Shown here one piece after another: positions 1-7,973 of a stretch of 47,035 nucleotides of DNA. The notes under the pieces were generated by a model. It was not told the DNA's origin and searched no databases. It saw nothing but the letters and a program-made list of their open reading frames with translations. The position numbers were made by a program, and so were the translations under genes. Positions within the stretch are counted from its first letter, which is position 1, and each line of letters starts with the position of its first letter. The stretch covers positions 1 to 47,035 of the forward strand of contig SCMV01000031.1 in assembly GCA_005502875.1 (NCBI GenBank). The letters run 5' to 3'. Source of the stretch: Comamonadaceae bacterium 2PF. GTDB lineage: Bacteria > Pseudomonadota > Gammaproteobacteria > Burkholderiales > Burkholderiaceae_C.

Positions 1-414
1 GGTGGGGGCCGGTAGCGATGGCGCGCGCACCGGCGCAGGCGGGGTTTCCAGCCCGGCGGGTTGCGTGCGGGGCCAGCCAGGCAGCGGGTGGGGCATGGGC
101 GCCGCGGCGGGCGCAGGCGGCCTTGCCTGAGCCTGTGGCGGCGCGGGAGGGCGGTGAGGCGTCGGAGGTGCCTGGGGAGCCTGGGATGCTGGATGGGCCG
201 GGGTGGGCGATGGCTGACCCGCGAGCCCTGCAGGACCTTGCGGCGGCACCTGCCTGGGAGGAGGCGCTTCGGTGTCGAGGTCGAACAGCGCCGGCAGGGC
301 GTTGAAGACCTCGTGGCAGCGGCCACAACGCACCCAGCCTTCGGAGACCTTCAATTGGTCTTGCACGACCTTGAAGATCGTGCCGCAATGGGTGCAACGG
401 GTGGCCAGGCTCAT
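1..414 (-). CDS. Zinc-ribbon / DUF3426-type protein, N-terminal part only
   Basis: The gene starts at 414 and runs off the left edge, so only the first 138 codons are visible. The N-terminus carries two zinc-knuckle pairs, CTHC near residues 7-10 and CGRC near residues 31-34, with the spacing of the MJ0042-type zinc ribbon. From about residue 50 it becomes an extremely proline- and alanine-rich linker. In Burkholderiales a DUF3426 protein with this zinc ribbon, a long Pro/Ala linker and a membrane-anchored C-terminal domain commonly follows prmA, and here prmA lies 50 bp upstream on the same strand. The function of the family is not established. The membrane segment and DUF3426 domain are inferred from the neighbourhood, not seen. 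Confidence 0.75.
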   Translation of the reverse strand, partial: MSLATRCTHCGTIFKVVQDQLKVSEGWVRCGRCHEVFNALPALFDLDTEAPPPRQVPPQGPAGLAGQPSPTPAHPASQAPQAPPTPHRPPAPPQAQARPPAPAAAPMPHPLPGWPRTQPAGLETPPAPVRAPSLPAPT

Positions 415-464
415 AGCCCGCCTTTATGCCATTTTTTCAAGGGAAAACCGCATCGGGGCAGTGT

Positions 465-1406
465 TCATCCCACCCGCTTTTGGGCGGTCATCAGGATCCA
501 GCCCTCTTCCTCGTTGGCGACCTGCAACTGCAGCCCCACTTCGGCGTAGGCGTCTTTGAGCTCCTGCTCCTGGCGCGCCAGGATGCCGGCCAGCACCAGG
601 TGGCCACCCGCAGCGACGTGACCGGCCAGGAGTGGCGAGAGCATCTTCAAGGGCGTGGCCAGGATGTTGGCCAGCACCAGAGGGTAGGCGCCTTGTGCCT
701 GGCCCACCAGGTCAGGCAGGCCGGCGCGGATGGGCAGGCTGCCGTCGGCCGCCTTGAGGTCAGCCAGGTTGGCCTCCGCGTTGGCCACCGTGGCTTCCAC
801 GGCAGCGGGGTCGATGTCGACCGCGTCGATCAGGCCGGAGCCGAACAGCGCCGCGCCGATGGCCAGGATGCCCGAGCCGCAGCCGTAGTCCAGCACGGGC
901 TGGCCCGCGAGGGCCGCAGCGTTCTGCGCGATCCACTTCAGGCACATGCGCGTGGTCGGGTGCGTGCCGGTGCCGAAGGCCAGGCCCGGGTCCAGGCGCA
1001 TGACGGTTTTGGCTTGTGGCGGCACCTCGTGCCAGGTGGGCACGATGAAGAAGCTGTCGGTGATGGGCACGGGCTGGAACTGCGACTGCGTCAGGCGCAC
1101 CCAGTCCTGCTCGTCCACGGGCTGGATGCCCTGGACGTGGATGTCTGCGGCCCAGTCCTGCGCCAGGATCAGCGTGGCGGCTTCGAGCGCTTCGGCCTCG
1201 GTGGGGAACAGGCTCTTGATCGTCGAGCGCTGCCAGGCTTCGCGCGGCACGGGCATGCCCGGCTCACCCCACAGGGCCTCTTCGTGTTCCGTGTCGGCGT
1301 CGGCGTCTTCGACGGACACGGACAGGGCCTCGATCTCCATGAGCGAGTCGCTCAGGTTCTCGACTTCGGCTTCTTGGGCCAGCAGGGTGAGTTCGTACAG
1401 GGGCAT
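465..1406 (-). CDS. prmA: Ribosomal protein L11 methyltransferase
   Basis: This 313-residue cytoplasmic enzyme trimethylates ribosomal protein L11 using S-adenosylmethionine. The N-terminal L11-recognition domain begins MPLYELTLLAQEAEVE. The catalytic half contains the class I methyltransferase motif I (LDYGCGSGILAIGA), an acidic motif II (VDIDPAAVEATVANA) and, before them, a LAFGTGTHPTT segment typical of PrmA. The length matches the family. It sits 23 bp downstream of accC in the aroQ-accB-accC-prmA run, an order common in beta- and gammaproteobacteria, so it is probably co-transcribed with fatty-acid synthesis genes. Nothing about it looks unusual. Confidence 0.96.
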   Translation of the reverse strand: MPLYELTLLAQEAEVENLSDSLMEIEALSVSVEDADADTEHEEALWGEPGMPVPREAWQRSTIKSLFPTEAEALEAATLILAQDWAADIHVQGIQPVDEQDWVRLTQSQFQPVPITDSFFIVPTWHEVPPQAKTVMRLDPGLAFGTGTHPTTRMCLKWIAQNAAALAGQPVLDYGCGSGILAIGAALFGSGLIDAVDIDPAAVEATVANAEANLADLKAADGSLPIRAGLPDLVGQAQGAYPLVLANILATPLKMLSPLLAGHVAAGGHLVLAGILARQEQELKDAYAEVGLQLQVANEEEGWILMTAQKRVG

Positions 1407-1429
1407 GTCAGGGGCCGGGGCCTGGTGGT

Positions 1430-2779
1430 TCAGCGCTTGCGCGCGGCCATCCAGCTTTCAAGGTAGTGGATGTCGGTGCCGCCTTCGACGAACTTGGCGT
1501 CCACCATCAGCTCGCGGTGCAGCGGGATGTTGGTCTGGATGCCTTCGACCACCGTCTCGGACAGGGCGGTGCGCATGCGGGCCAGGGCCTGCTCGCGGGT
1601 GTCGCCGTGCACGATGATCTTGCCGATCATGGAGTCGTAGTTGGGCGGCACGAAGTAGTTCGTGTAGATGTGCGAGTCGACGCGCACGCCCGGGCCGCCC
1701 GGGGCGTGCCAGGTCGTGATGCGGCCGGGCGAAGGGATGAACTTGACCGGGTCTTCGGCGTTGATGCGGCACTCGATGGAGTGGCCGCGCATCTCGATCT
1801 GGCGTTGCGTGAAGGGCAGCTTCTCGCCGGCGGCCACGCGGATCTGCATCTGCACGATGTCGATGCCGCTGACCAGCTCGGTCACCGGGTGCTCGACCTG
1901 CACGCGCGTGTTCATCTCGATGAAGTAGAACTCGCCGTTCTCGTAGAGGAACTCGAAGGTGCCCGCGCCACGGTAGCCGATCTTCTTGCAGGCGGCCGAG
2001 CAGCGCTCGCCCACCTTCTCGATCAGGCGGCGGGGGATGCCCGGTGCCGGCGCTTCTTCGATGATCTTCTGGTGGCGACGCTGCATGGAGCAGTCGCGCT
2101 CACCCAGCCAGACCGCATTCTTGTGCTGGTCGGCCATGATCTGGATCTCGATGTGGCGCGGGTGCTCCAGGAACTTCTCCATGTAGACCTGCGGGTTGCC
2201 GAACGCGGCAGCGGCCTCGCTCTTGGTGGTCTGCACGGCGTGGATCAACGCGGCCTCGGTGTGGACCACGCGCATGCCGCGCCCGCCACCACCACCTGCC
2301 GCCTTGATGATGACGGGGTAGCCGATCGAGCGGGCGATCTTGATGATTTCCTTGGGGTCGTCGGGCAGGGCGCCTTCGGAGCCGGGCACGCAGGGCACGC
2401 CGGAGCGGATCATGGCCTGCTTGGCCGAGACCTTGTCGCCCATGATGCGGATCGACTCGGGCGTCGGGCCGATGAAGGTGAAGCCCGATTGCTCGACGCG
2501 CTCGGCGAAGTCGGCGTTTTCAGACAGGAAGCCGTAGCCGGGGTGGATGGCTTCGGCGTCGGTGACTTCGGCGGCCGAGATGATGGCCGGCATGTGCAGG
2601 TAGCTCTGTGCCGAAGGGGCCGGGCCGATGCACACGGCCTCGTCGGCGAGCTTGACGTATTTGGCGTCGCGGTCGGCCTCGGAGTAGACGACCACCGACT
2701 GGATGCCCATCTCGCGGCAGGCGCGCTGGATGCGCAGGGCGATCTCGCCCCGGTTGGCGATGAGGATTTTCTTGAACAT
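1430..2779 (-). CDS. accC: Biotin carboxylase subunit of acetyl-CoA carboxylase
   Basis: AccC carboxylates the biotin on AccB with ATP and bicarbonate, the first half-reaction of fatty-acid synthesis. The 449-residue length is standard. It opens with [17 protein letters not shown], has the ATP-grasp glycine-rich loop [10 protein letters not shown], the biotin-carboxylase signature [14 protein letters not shown], and the catalytic region [16 protein letters not shown]. It starts 15 bp after the accB stop, so accB and accC form one transcription unit, as in most proteobacteria. The carboxyltransferase subunits (accA, accD) are not in this window. Confidence 0.97.
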   Translation of the reverse strand: MFKKILIANRGEIALRIQRACREMGIQSVVVYSEADRDAKYVKLADEAVCIGPAPSAQSYLHMPAIISAAEVTDAEAIHPGYGFLSENADFAERVEQSGFTFIGPTPESIRIMGDKVSAKQAMIRSGVPCVPGSEGALPDDPKEIIKIARSIGYPVIIKAAGGGGGRGMRVVHTEAALIHAVQTTKSEAAAAFGNPQVYMEKFLEHPRHIEIQIMADQHKNAVWLGERDCSMQRRHQKIIEEAPAPGIPRRLIEKVGERCSAACKKIGYRGAGTFEFLYENGEFYFIEMNTRVQVEHPVTELVSGIDIVQMQIRVAAGEKLPFTQRQIEMRGHSIECRINAEDPVKFIPSPGRITTWHAPGGPGVRVDSHIYTNYFVPPNYDSMIGKIIVHGDTREQALARMRTALSETVVEGIQTNIPLHRELMVDAKFVEGGTDIHYLESWMAARKR

Positions 2780-2794
2780 GGCGAAGCCCTCGCC

Positions 2795-3250
2795 TTATTC
2801 GATGACGAACAGGGGCTGGCCGTACTCGACGGGCTGGCCGTTGTCGACCAGGATCTTGGTGATGGTGCCGTCCTGGTCTGCCTCGATCTCGTTCATGATC
2901 TTCATGGCTTCGATGATGCAGACGGCCTGGCCGGCCTTGACCTGGTCGCCGACTTCGGCGAAGGCCTTGGCGCCGGGGCTGGAGGCGCGGTAGAAGGTGC
3001 CGACCATGGGGGACTTGACCACGTGACCGGTTTCGGCCGGGGCTTCGGCGGCAGGCGTGGCGGCCGCAGCGGGGGCGGCGACGGCAGCGGGTGCGGCCAT
3101 GGCGGGCGCGGCGGCCACGGTCTGCATGACGACGGGCGCGGCACCGGCCTTGACGATGCGGACTTTGCCGTCGGCTTCGGTGATTTCGAGTTCAGACACG
3201 TTCGACTCGGAAACGAGGTCGATCAGGGTCTTGAGTTTGCGCAGGTCCAT
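2795..3250 (-). CDS. accB: Biotin carboxyl carrier protein
   Basis: AccB carries the biotin shuttled between biotin carboxylase and carboxyltransferase. The chosen start ([13 protein letters not shown]) gives 151 residues, the usual size; the frame is open upstream to 3412, but that extension is composition-driven and has no homology-like features. Residues 1-35 form the N-terminal helix region, about 40-75 an Ala/Pro linker, and the C-terminal biotinyl domain carries the EAMKIMNE motif, with Lys117 as the biotinylation site. A good ribosome-binding region (GGAGAACATCC, about 10 nt upstream) supports the start at 3250. It lies 76 bp downstream of aroQ and 15 bp before accC. Confidence 0.96.
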   Translation of the reverse strand: MDLRKLKTLIDLVSESNVSELEITEADGKVRIVKAGAAPVVMQTVAAAPAMAAPAAVAAPAAAATPAAEAPAETGHVVKSPMVGTFYRASSPGAKAFAEVGDQVKAGQAVCIIEAMKIMNEIEADQDGTITKILVDNGQPVEYGQPLFVIE

Positions 3251-3326
3251 GGATGTTCTCCAGCGAGGTCGGCGAGCGGGTGGCGCTCGGGATGAGCGGC
3301 AGGTGGGGCGTTCCGGGTCGGAAGGC

Positions 3327-3794
3327 TCAGCTGCCGGATGCGGGGGCCACCGGTGGCGGGGCACCGAGGCGGTCGAGGGCGGCTTCGAGGGCCAGGCGGT
3401 AGCCCGCCGCACCCAGTCCCAGGATCACGCCTTCGGCGAGGTCCGAGAAGTAGGAGTGGTGGCGGAAGGCTTCGCGCCGGTGGATGTTCGAGAGGTGCAC
3501 CTCGATGAAGGGCAGCGCCACGCCGGCAAAGGCGTCGCGCAGGGCCACGCTGGTGTGCGTGAACCCGCCCGGGTTGATGATCACGAAGGAGGTGCCGTCG
3601 GTGCGGGCGGCTTGCACCCGGTCGATGAGGGCGCCTTCGTGGTTGCTCTGGAATGCCGTCAGGGCCGCGCCGCGGCGGGCGGCGTGGGCGCTCAGATCCG
3701 AGTTGATCTGCTCCAGCGTGGTGGACCCGTAGACCTGCGGTTCGCGGGTGCCCAGCAGGTTCAGGTTCGGGCCATGGAGGACGAGGATGTGCAT
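3327..3794 (-). CDS. aroQ: 3-dehydroquinate dehydratase, type II
   Basis: The 155-residue protein dehydrates 3-dehydroquinate to 3-dehydroshikimate in the shikimate pathway. Type II hallmarks are present: N-terminal [18 protein letters not shown], the flexible-lid arginine and tyrosine just after it (REPQVYG), [16 protein letters not shown] in the middle and [13 protein letters not shown] with the catalytic-site histidine region. The C-terminus ends in a short Pro/Ala tail. It is the first gene of the aroQ-accB-accC-prmA run; the 142-bp gap upstream (3795-3936) holds an AT-richer patch around 3865-3900 that is the likely promoter area. Confidence 0.96.
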   Translation of the reverse strand: MHILVLHGPNLNLLGTREPQVYGSTTLEQINSDLSAHAARRGAALTAFQSNHEGALIDRVQAARTDGTSFVIINPGGFTHTSVALRDAFAGVALPFIEVHLSNIHRREAFRHHSYFSDLAEGVILGLGAAGYRLALEAALDRLGAPPPVAPASGS

Positions 3795-3936
3795 GCGTCA
3801 CCGGGTGTGGCAGGGGGCCTCATCTGACAACGAGGCACGCAAGATCACCCGAGAAAATGAACGTAGCGGGATTTTACTTGCAATAGCCCGAAATTCTCGG
3901 TTTTTGCCGGAAATGTTTCGGGTTGATCCGGACGCC

Positions 3937-4602
3937 TCAGGCGGGGCCCATGGCGCGGGCCCAGGCGGCCAGCTCGTCGAAGTGGGTGGCGCCCATCTTG
4001 CGGTGGCGGATGCGGCCCTGGGCGTCGATCAGCACGGTGAAAGGCAAACCGCCCGCCGTGTTGCCCAGGGTCTGGGCCAGCTCGGTGCCGCCGAAGCCGG
4101 CCAGCGCGACCCCGAATCCTACCTGCACTTTGGCCAGGAATTCCTTGACCGGGGTCGGGCCGTCGATCGCCAGGCCCACGACCTGCCAGCCCGCAGGAGA
4201 GAACTCGCGGTGGAATCGGTCGAGCTCGGGCATCTCCTTGACGCAGGGCGGGCACCAGGTCGCCCAGAAATTCAGCAGCAGTGGCTTGCCCTGCAGGGCG
4301 CCCCAGTTGAAAGGGGTGCCTTGCGGGGTGTCGAAGTGAACGTCCCAGAAGCCGGCGGGCAGCGGGTCGCCGGCGGCGAGGTTGGGGTCTTGGGCGGGCG
4401 CGGCGCCTTGGGACGGCGTGGGCGAAGTCCCTGATGCGGCCTCGGTGCCGGCGTGGCGCTGCCAGCCCCACCAGGCTCCGGCGCCTGCGGCGGCGAGGCC
4501 TGCGGTGCCGAAGAGGGCGGTGCGTCGGCTCACGCCGCGCTGGGAGGCAAGCGGGCGTTCGGGCTCGGCAAGCAGGGGGTGTTCGGTCAAACGTTGTGAC
4601 AT
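3937..4602 (-). CDS. TlpA-family thiol:disulfide redox protein, Tat-exported
   Basis: The 221-residue protein has a thioredoxin-like fold with the active-site motif WCPPC in the context FWATWCPPCVKEMPEL, and a cis-proline region around LPFTVLIDAQGRIRH. The N-terminus is unusual for TlpA in carrying a long leader with a twin-arginine motif (SRRTALFG) followed by a small-residue hydrophobic stretch, so export of a folded protein through Tat is likely, leaving it periplasmic or membrane-anchored. TlpA-like proteins reduce periplasmic thiols, for example in cytochrome c or cytochrome oxidase assembly; the actual partner here is unknown. It starts 13 bp after the stop of the upstream conserved gene, suggesting an operon with it. 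Confidence 0.88.
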   Translation of the reverse strand: MSQRLTEHPLLAEPERPLASQRGVSRRTALFGTAGLAAAGAGAWWGWQRHAGTEAASGTSPTPSQGAAPAQDPNLAAGDPLPAGFWDVHFDTPQGTPFNWGALQGKPLLLNFWATWCPPCVKEMPELDRFHREFSPAGWQVVGLAIDGPTPVKEFLAKVQVGFGVALAGFGGTELAQTLGNTAGGLPFTVLIDAQGRIRHRKMGATHFDELAAWARAMGPA

Positions 4603-4615
4603 GTTCTCGGGGGAT

Positions 4616-5203
4616 TCAGGTGTCGGCCAGCAGGCGTTGCAGGGCGGCGAGGTCGCCGCGTTCGGTGCGGCCGCGGGCGTCGGGCTTGAGGGCGCCGCGC
4701 AAGTCGTCGGCGTCGAGGATGGTCAAGTGCAGCCCGATGGGCTCACCCAGGGCTTCGCAGTCCACGGTCAGGCTCAGGCGATCGACGGTGTCGCCGCGCG
4801 GACCGGGCGCGCTGGAGACATCGTAGTCCACGCCCTTGCTGAGCAACTGGATTTCGGCGGATTTGCTGTCGTCGCAGTAGAGCTGCAGGTGGATGTCGTT
4901 CAGGCGGGTGGCGGTGCCGCGCCAGACGGCGCCGCTCAGGTGAGGGCGGAACTCGCTCAGGCGCTGCATCCAGAGGGCGGCGAGCTCGCGCAGGGCGCGC
5001 AGCTCGGTGGGTTGGGTGTCGGCGCAAAAGACGCTGAGGTACTCGAACACCGCTTCTTCGAGGACGTCGTTGCCCGGCAGCTCGGCGCGGGTGTTCAGCC
5101 CGAGTTGCTTGATGGCGCGGCGCTTGGCCGGACCGTACTCCAGGCCTTCTTCGACCACGATGCGTGCCGCGGTGGCGGCGATTTCCTGGGTGAGCGGGTT
5201 CAT
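4616..5203 (-). CDS. Conserved hypothetical protein of Burkholderiales
   Basis: This is a 195-residue soluble protein starting MNPLTQEIAATAARIVVEEG; the start at 5203 is preferred over an upstream in-frame start at 5233 because the conserved-looking helical N-terminus begins there. The first half is helical (residues 1-85), including EEGLEYGPAKRRAIKQLGL. The second half looks like a small alpha/beta domain with IHLQLYCDDSKSAEIQLL and HLTILDADDLRGALKPDARGR. No catalytic motif is recognised. Similar proteins occur beside tlpA and aroQ in related bacteria and have been annotated as nucleotidyltransferase-like or wrongly as Mur ligase; neither can be supported from the sequence. No signal peptide or membrane segment is visible. 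Confidence 0.7.
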   Translation of the reverse strand: MNPLTQEIAATAARIVVEEGLEYGPAKRRAIKQLGLNTRAELPGNDVLEEAVFEYLSVFCADTQPTELRALRELAALWMQRLSEFRPHLSGAVWRGTATRLNDIHLQLYCDDSKSAEIQLLSKGVDYDVSSAPGPRGDTVDRLSLTVDCEALGEPIGLHLTILDADDLRGALKPDARGRTERGDLAALQRLLADT

Positions 5204-5435
5204 GGTTGGGCCTGTCGATGGGGATGGGGCCACGCGGTGGGCGTCGCGTTGTGTCCAAAGGCCAGTCGAGGGCGGGTTTCCACGTGGGATGGCTTTCGCG
5301 AAGTGTCAGGCAGCTGACGATTGGGGCGCATTGAAACACAGGGGTTCGCCCACCTCCTAGGGAAAACCAAAGAGCGATCGATCGGGGGTGAATCGTGAGA
5401 ATTGTTACACCCGCTGTCATCGATCGAGGAAGCCC

Positions 5436-7130
5436 ATGAACAAGACCCTGTCCCCATCCCGTGCGCGCTGCGCGGTGTTTGTCGGTCCGATGCTGGGGGC
5501 ATGCGTGCTCGCGGTCTCGTCGATGGCACAAGCCGCCGAGGCCAGCGCCACGCCACAGGTCACCGTGACCCAGATCGGCCAGGGCATCGAGGGCGCGGTC
5601 TGGGCTTTGGCCAACATCACCTCGAACACGGCGCAGGCGGCGGCGAGTTTCGCCAAATCCGGCGTGGCGCCCGAACCTGGCGACTACAACGCCTGGCAGC
5701 GCACCTGGAACCTGGTGTCGCCACCGAAGGCCGACGTGCCGGTCAACCAGACCACCGACCAGCGCTTCGCCTACCCCTTGATCGCCACCCAGGGCGGTGG
5801 CACCAAGGCCGGCTACAACCCGCGCGCTTTCTACAAGTGGCAGCAGGTCAACCTGCCGGCCTCCACCGGTGCGCGTTGCGGCAACGGCTCGCCCTACAAG
5901 ATCTTCGTCAACCTCAGCCCCAACACGCGCAACATCCAGGTCTTCATGGAGCCGGGCGGTGTGTGCTTCAACTACGAGCAGTGCGCGGGCAAGACGGCCT
6001 GGGGCGCCTTCAACCCCGAGGGCGTGCCGGACAACTACACCAGCTTGCTGTCCTACACGAACGGCAAGCTCAACGTGTCGACCACGGGCGCGCTGGAGTC
6101 GCCGATCTACCAGCGCATCCCGCTGACCACGAACCAGCGCCTGAAGATGCAGGACTGGACAACCATCTACATGCCGTATTGCTCGGGCGACGTGCACCTG
6201 GGCGACAACACCAAGGTCTACACCAGCGCCGATGGGCAGGCCACGCGTGTGCAGCACTATTCGGGCGTGCAGAACGTGATGGCCACGCTGGGCTGGGCGC
6301 GCACCAACCTGCCACGGCCGGCGCAGGTCTTCCTGCATGGCCAGAGCGCCGGCTCGGTGGGCTCGGACGCGCAGAAGGTGGCGGTGCGCACGGTGCTCAA
6401 CCCCAGCTTCAGGCAGTTCAACATGCACGACTCGGGCTCGATGTACCCGGGCGACTGGACGACCTCGTCGCCGCAGGAGATGCCCAGCTCGGTCATGTAC
6501 AAGCGGGTGGCTTCGGAGCTGTTCAATTTCGACGCGAGCAAGCCGGATGCGCGCACGCCGCTGTTGCTGGTCAAGCAGGCCCTGCCCGAGTTCAACTGGC
6601 GTGACTTCTCCAGCGTTCGCACGGCTTACGCCAACAAGTGGCCGCAGGACCGCACCCTGTACGTGCAGAGCATCACCGACCTGAATTTCAGCGGTTTCAT
6701 GTACCAGGACAACCCGGGCATGTTCGAAATCTCAGCCGCTGAAAACGGCGGCAAGGCCGGCTCGGCCCGCGCCTTCCTGTCGCCGCAAGGTCGCTTCACC
6801 ACCGACCTGCACCTGCGAGACCTCGGGCGCATGCTGGCCCAGATCGATGGCATGGGGCCGAACACCGGCTACTTCTCGCCGAGCGGTCGCACGCTCAACG
6901 CATCGCACTGCCTGACGGTCATCAACTACGAAAACACCACCAACCCGGACACCGGCCGCGACGTGGTTTCGGCGTTGCGCAACCTGGTGGACCTGAGCTC
7001 GCCGCCGGTGTTGCGCGAGCGTGCCTCGGATCCGTACTGGGGGCTGTACCAGCCGCTGGGCCCGGTCAACCGGTCCTTGCTGTCGCTGCTGATGCCTGAC
7101 ATGTTCACGCCGGTCAGCCAGTCGAACTGA
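5436..7130 (+). CDS. Exported pectinacetylesterase-like hydrolase (vtpJ-therm type)
   Basis: The product is 564 residues. The start at 5436 is chosen because it has a ribosome-binding site (GAGGAAG) and opens directly into a signal peptide: MNKTLSPSR, then a hydrophobic stretch ending SSMAQAA at about residue 30. The mature part resembles plant and bacterial pectinacetylesterase/Notum-type alpha/beta hydrolases: an oxyanion segment FMEPGGVCFNYEQCAG, then IYMPYCSGDVHLGDN, then the nucleophile motif HGQSAGSVGS with Ser304, and a late NASHCLT histidine candidate. Such enzymes remove acetyl or acyl esters from polysaccharides or proteins outside the cell; the substrate here is unknown. It is followed by a strong terminator and a membrane-protein gene on the same strand. 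Confidence 0.82.
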   Translation: MNKTLSPSRARCAVFVGPMLGACVLAVSSMAQAAEASATPQVTVTQIGQGIEGAVWALANITSNTAQAAASFAKSGVAPEPGDYNAWQRTWNLVSPPKADVPVNQTTDQRFAYPLIATQGGGTKAGYNPRAFYKWQQVNLPASTGARCGNGSPYKIFVNLSPNTRNIQVFMEPGGVCFNYEQCAGKTAWGAFNPEGVPDNYTSLLSYTNGKLNVSTTGALESPIYQRIPLTTNQRLKMQDWTTIYMPYCSGDVHLGDNTKVYTSADGQATRVQHYSGVQNVMATLGWARTNLPRPAQVFLHGQSAGSVGSDAQKVAVRTVLNPSFRQFNMHDSGSMYPGDWTTSSPQEMPSSVMYKRVASELFNFDASKPDARTPLLLVKQALPEFNWRDFSSVRTAYANKWPQDRTLYVQSITDLNFSGFMYQDNPGMFEISAAENGGKAGSARAFLSPQGRFTTDLHLRDLGRMLAQIDGMGPNTGYFSPSGRTLNASHCLTVINYENTTNPDTGRDVVSALRNLVDLSSPPVLRERASDPYWGLYQPLGPVNRSLLSLLMPDMFTPVSQSN

Positions 7131-7162
7131 GCGCTTTTTCTCTCTCCTGTGTCGTGCTTGCT

Positions 7163-7194
7163 CCGCGTCCTCTTGGAGGGGGCGGGGCTTTTTT
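7163..7194 (+). terminator. Rho-independent terminator after the esterase gene
   Basis: A 10-bp stem (7163-7172 with 7176-7185, one mismatch and one G-T pair) closes a 3-nt loop and is followed by GGGC and six T residues at 7189-7194. It lies 32 bp after the esterase stop and ends only 9 nt before the ATG of the next gene. Confidence 0.8.
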
Positions 7195-7203
7195 CCTGCT
7201 GAC

Positions 7204-7905
7204 ATGAACAAGCGAACCGTGGTGTTGGGGCTGTGTCTGCTGACGGCCCTGTGGGTTGGGGTGGCGTGGTGGATGGGGCGTCAGGACGCTGGCGATGCGG
7301 CGGTGGCCGAGCGCAGCGATGCGGTGGCGGCGCCGTCGCCGTGGTGGGGGGCGTCGGGCCCGGCCGCCGGCCTGCCGGCTGAGCGGGCGCCTGCATCGGG
7401 CGCTCAGGCCATGGCCGAAGCCGCTCGCTTGAGGCAAGCCTATGAGCGCCTGTCGCCTGAAGACCGCGCTGCGGTGGACCAGGCGCGCGCCTACGAAGGC
7501 TTCATGGGCCGCATGCAGGCCTTGCTGGGCACCAGCGGCTCTCGTGTGCTGAGCCCGGTCGAAGCCCAGCAGGTCATGGACGAGGTCGATGCCTTTCAGC
7601 GCCAGGACTACTACTCGCTGGCCCATGCGTTGCAGCTGAAGGTGGCCATCGCGCGCATGGCCTGGCAGGGCGGCGAGTTGAATGCCAGGCTGGCCGCCAT
7701 GCAGCAGCAGTTCGAGCGCGAGCACGCGGCGCTGGCGGCCAAGTCGGACCCGAGCAAGGATCCGACCTTCGTGGCCTTCAAAGCGGAGGAGTCCGCGATG
7801 ATCGCGCAGGCGCGGCGCATGGCCGCCTTCCCAGACGGCCTCACGCGAGACCAGTACATCATCCGCGAGAGCGAGAAGATCCGCGCGCGCCACTACCCTG
7901 ACTGA
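7204..7905 (+). CDS. Single-pass membrane-anchored protein of unknown function
   Basis: The 233-residue protein begins MNKRTVVLGLCLLTALWVGVA, a clear N-terminal membrane anchor (residues 5-25), followed by an Ala/Pro/Gly-rich region to about residue 65. The rest appears almost wholly alpha-helical, rich in Ala, Gln, Arg and Glu, with segments such as QRQDYYSLAHALQLKVAIARM and a basic end ESEKIRARHYPD. I do not recognise the family. The architecture (anchor, flexible linker, helical body) directly behind an exported esterase resembles that of lipase-specific foldases, but their sequence motif is not visible, so this is only a hypothesis. No clear ribosome-binding site lies between the terminator T-run and the ATG. 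Confidence 0.6.
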   Translation: MNKRTVVLGLCLLTALWVGVAWWMGRQDAGDAAVAERSDAVAAPSPWWGASGPAAGLPAERAPASGAQAMAEAARLRQAYERLSPEDRAAVDQARAYEGFMGRMQALLGTSGSRVLSPVEAQQVMDEVDAFQRQDYYSLAHALQLKVAIARMAWQGGELNARLAAMQQQFEREHAALAAKSDPSKDPTFVAFKAEESAMIAQARRMAAFPDGLTRDQYIIRESEKIRARHYPD

Positions 7906-7931
7906 CCTGACTCGACGCCGCTTGGCCGCTT

Positions 7932-7952
7932 TGCCAATTGGCAGATTGGCAG
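7932..7952. repeat. Tandem ATTGGCAG repeat and palindrome between convergent genes
   Basis: TGCCAATTGGCA (7932-7943) is a perfect 12-bp palindrome, and ATTGGCAG occurs twice in tandem (7937-7944 and 7945-7952). The first TGCCAAT can pair with either ATTGGCA copy, giving two alternative hairpins. It lies in the 68-bp gap between the convergent membrane-protein and molybdoenzyme genes and may act in transcription termination, although no long T-run follows on either strand. Confidence 0.55.
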
Positions 7953-7973
7953 CTCGGGCGTGCCAGCCCCCCG

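Noticed and set aside
3887..3905. CCGA-AATTC-TCGG followed by five T residues on the plus strand as a terminator
   Set aside because: The stem is only 4-5 bp and no plus-strand gene precedes it; it is more likely part of the minus-strand promoter area.
441..5368. GGGAAAACC occurring at 441-449 and 5360-5368, both in intergenic DNA
   Set aside because: Nine bases twice in 47 kb is weak evidence, and the flanking sequence is not shared.
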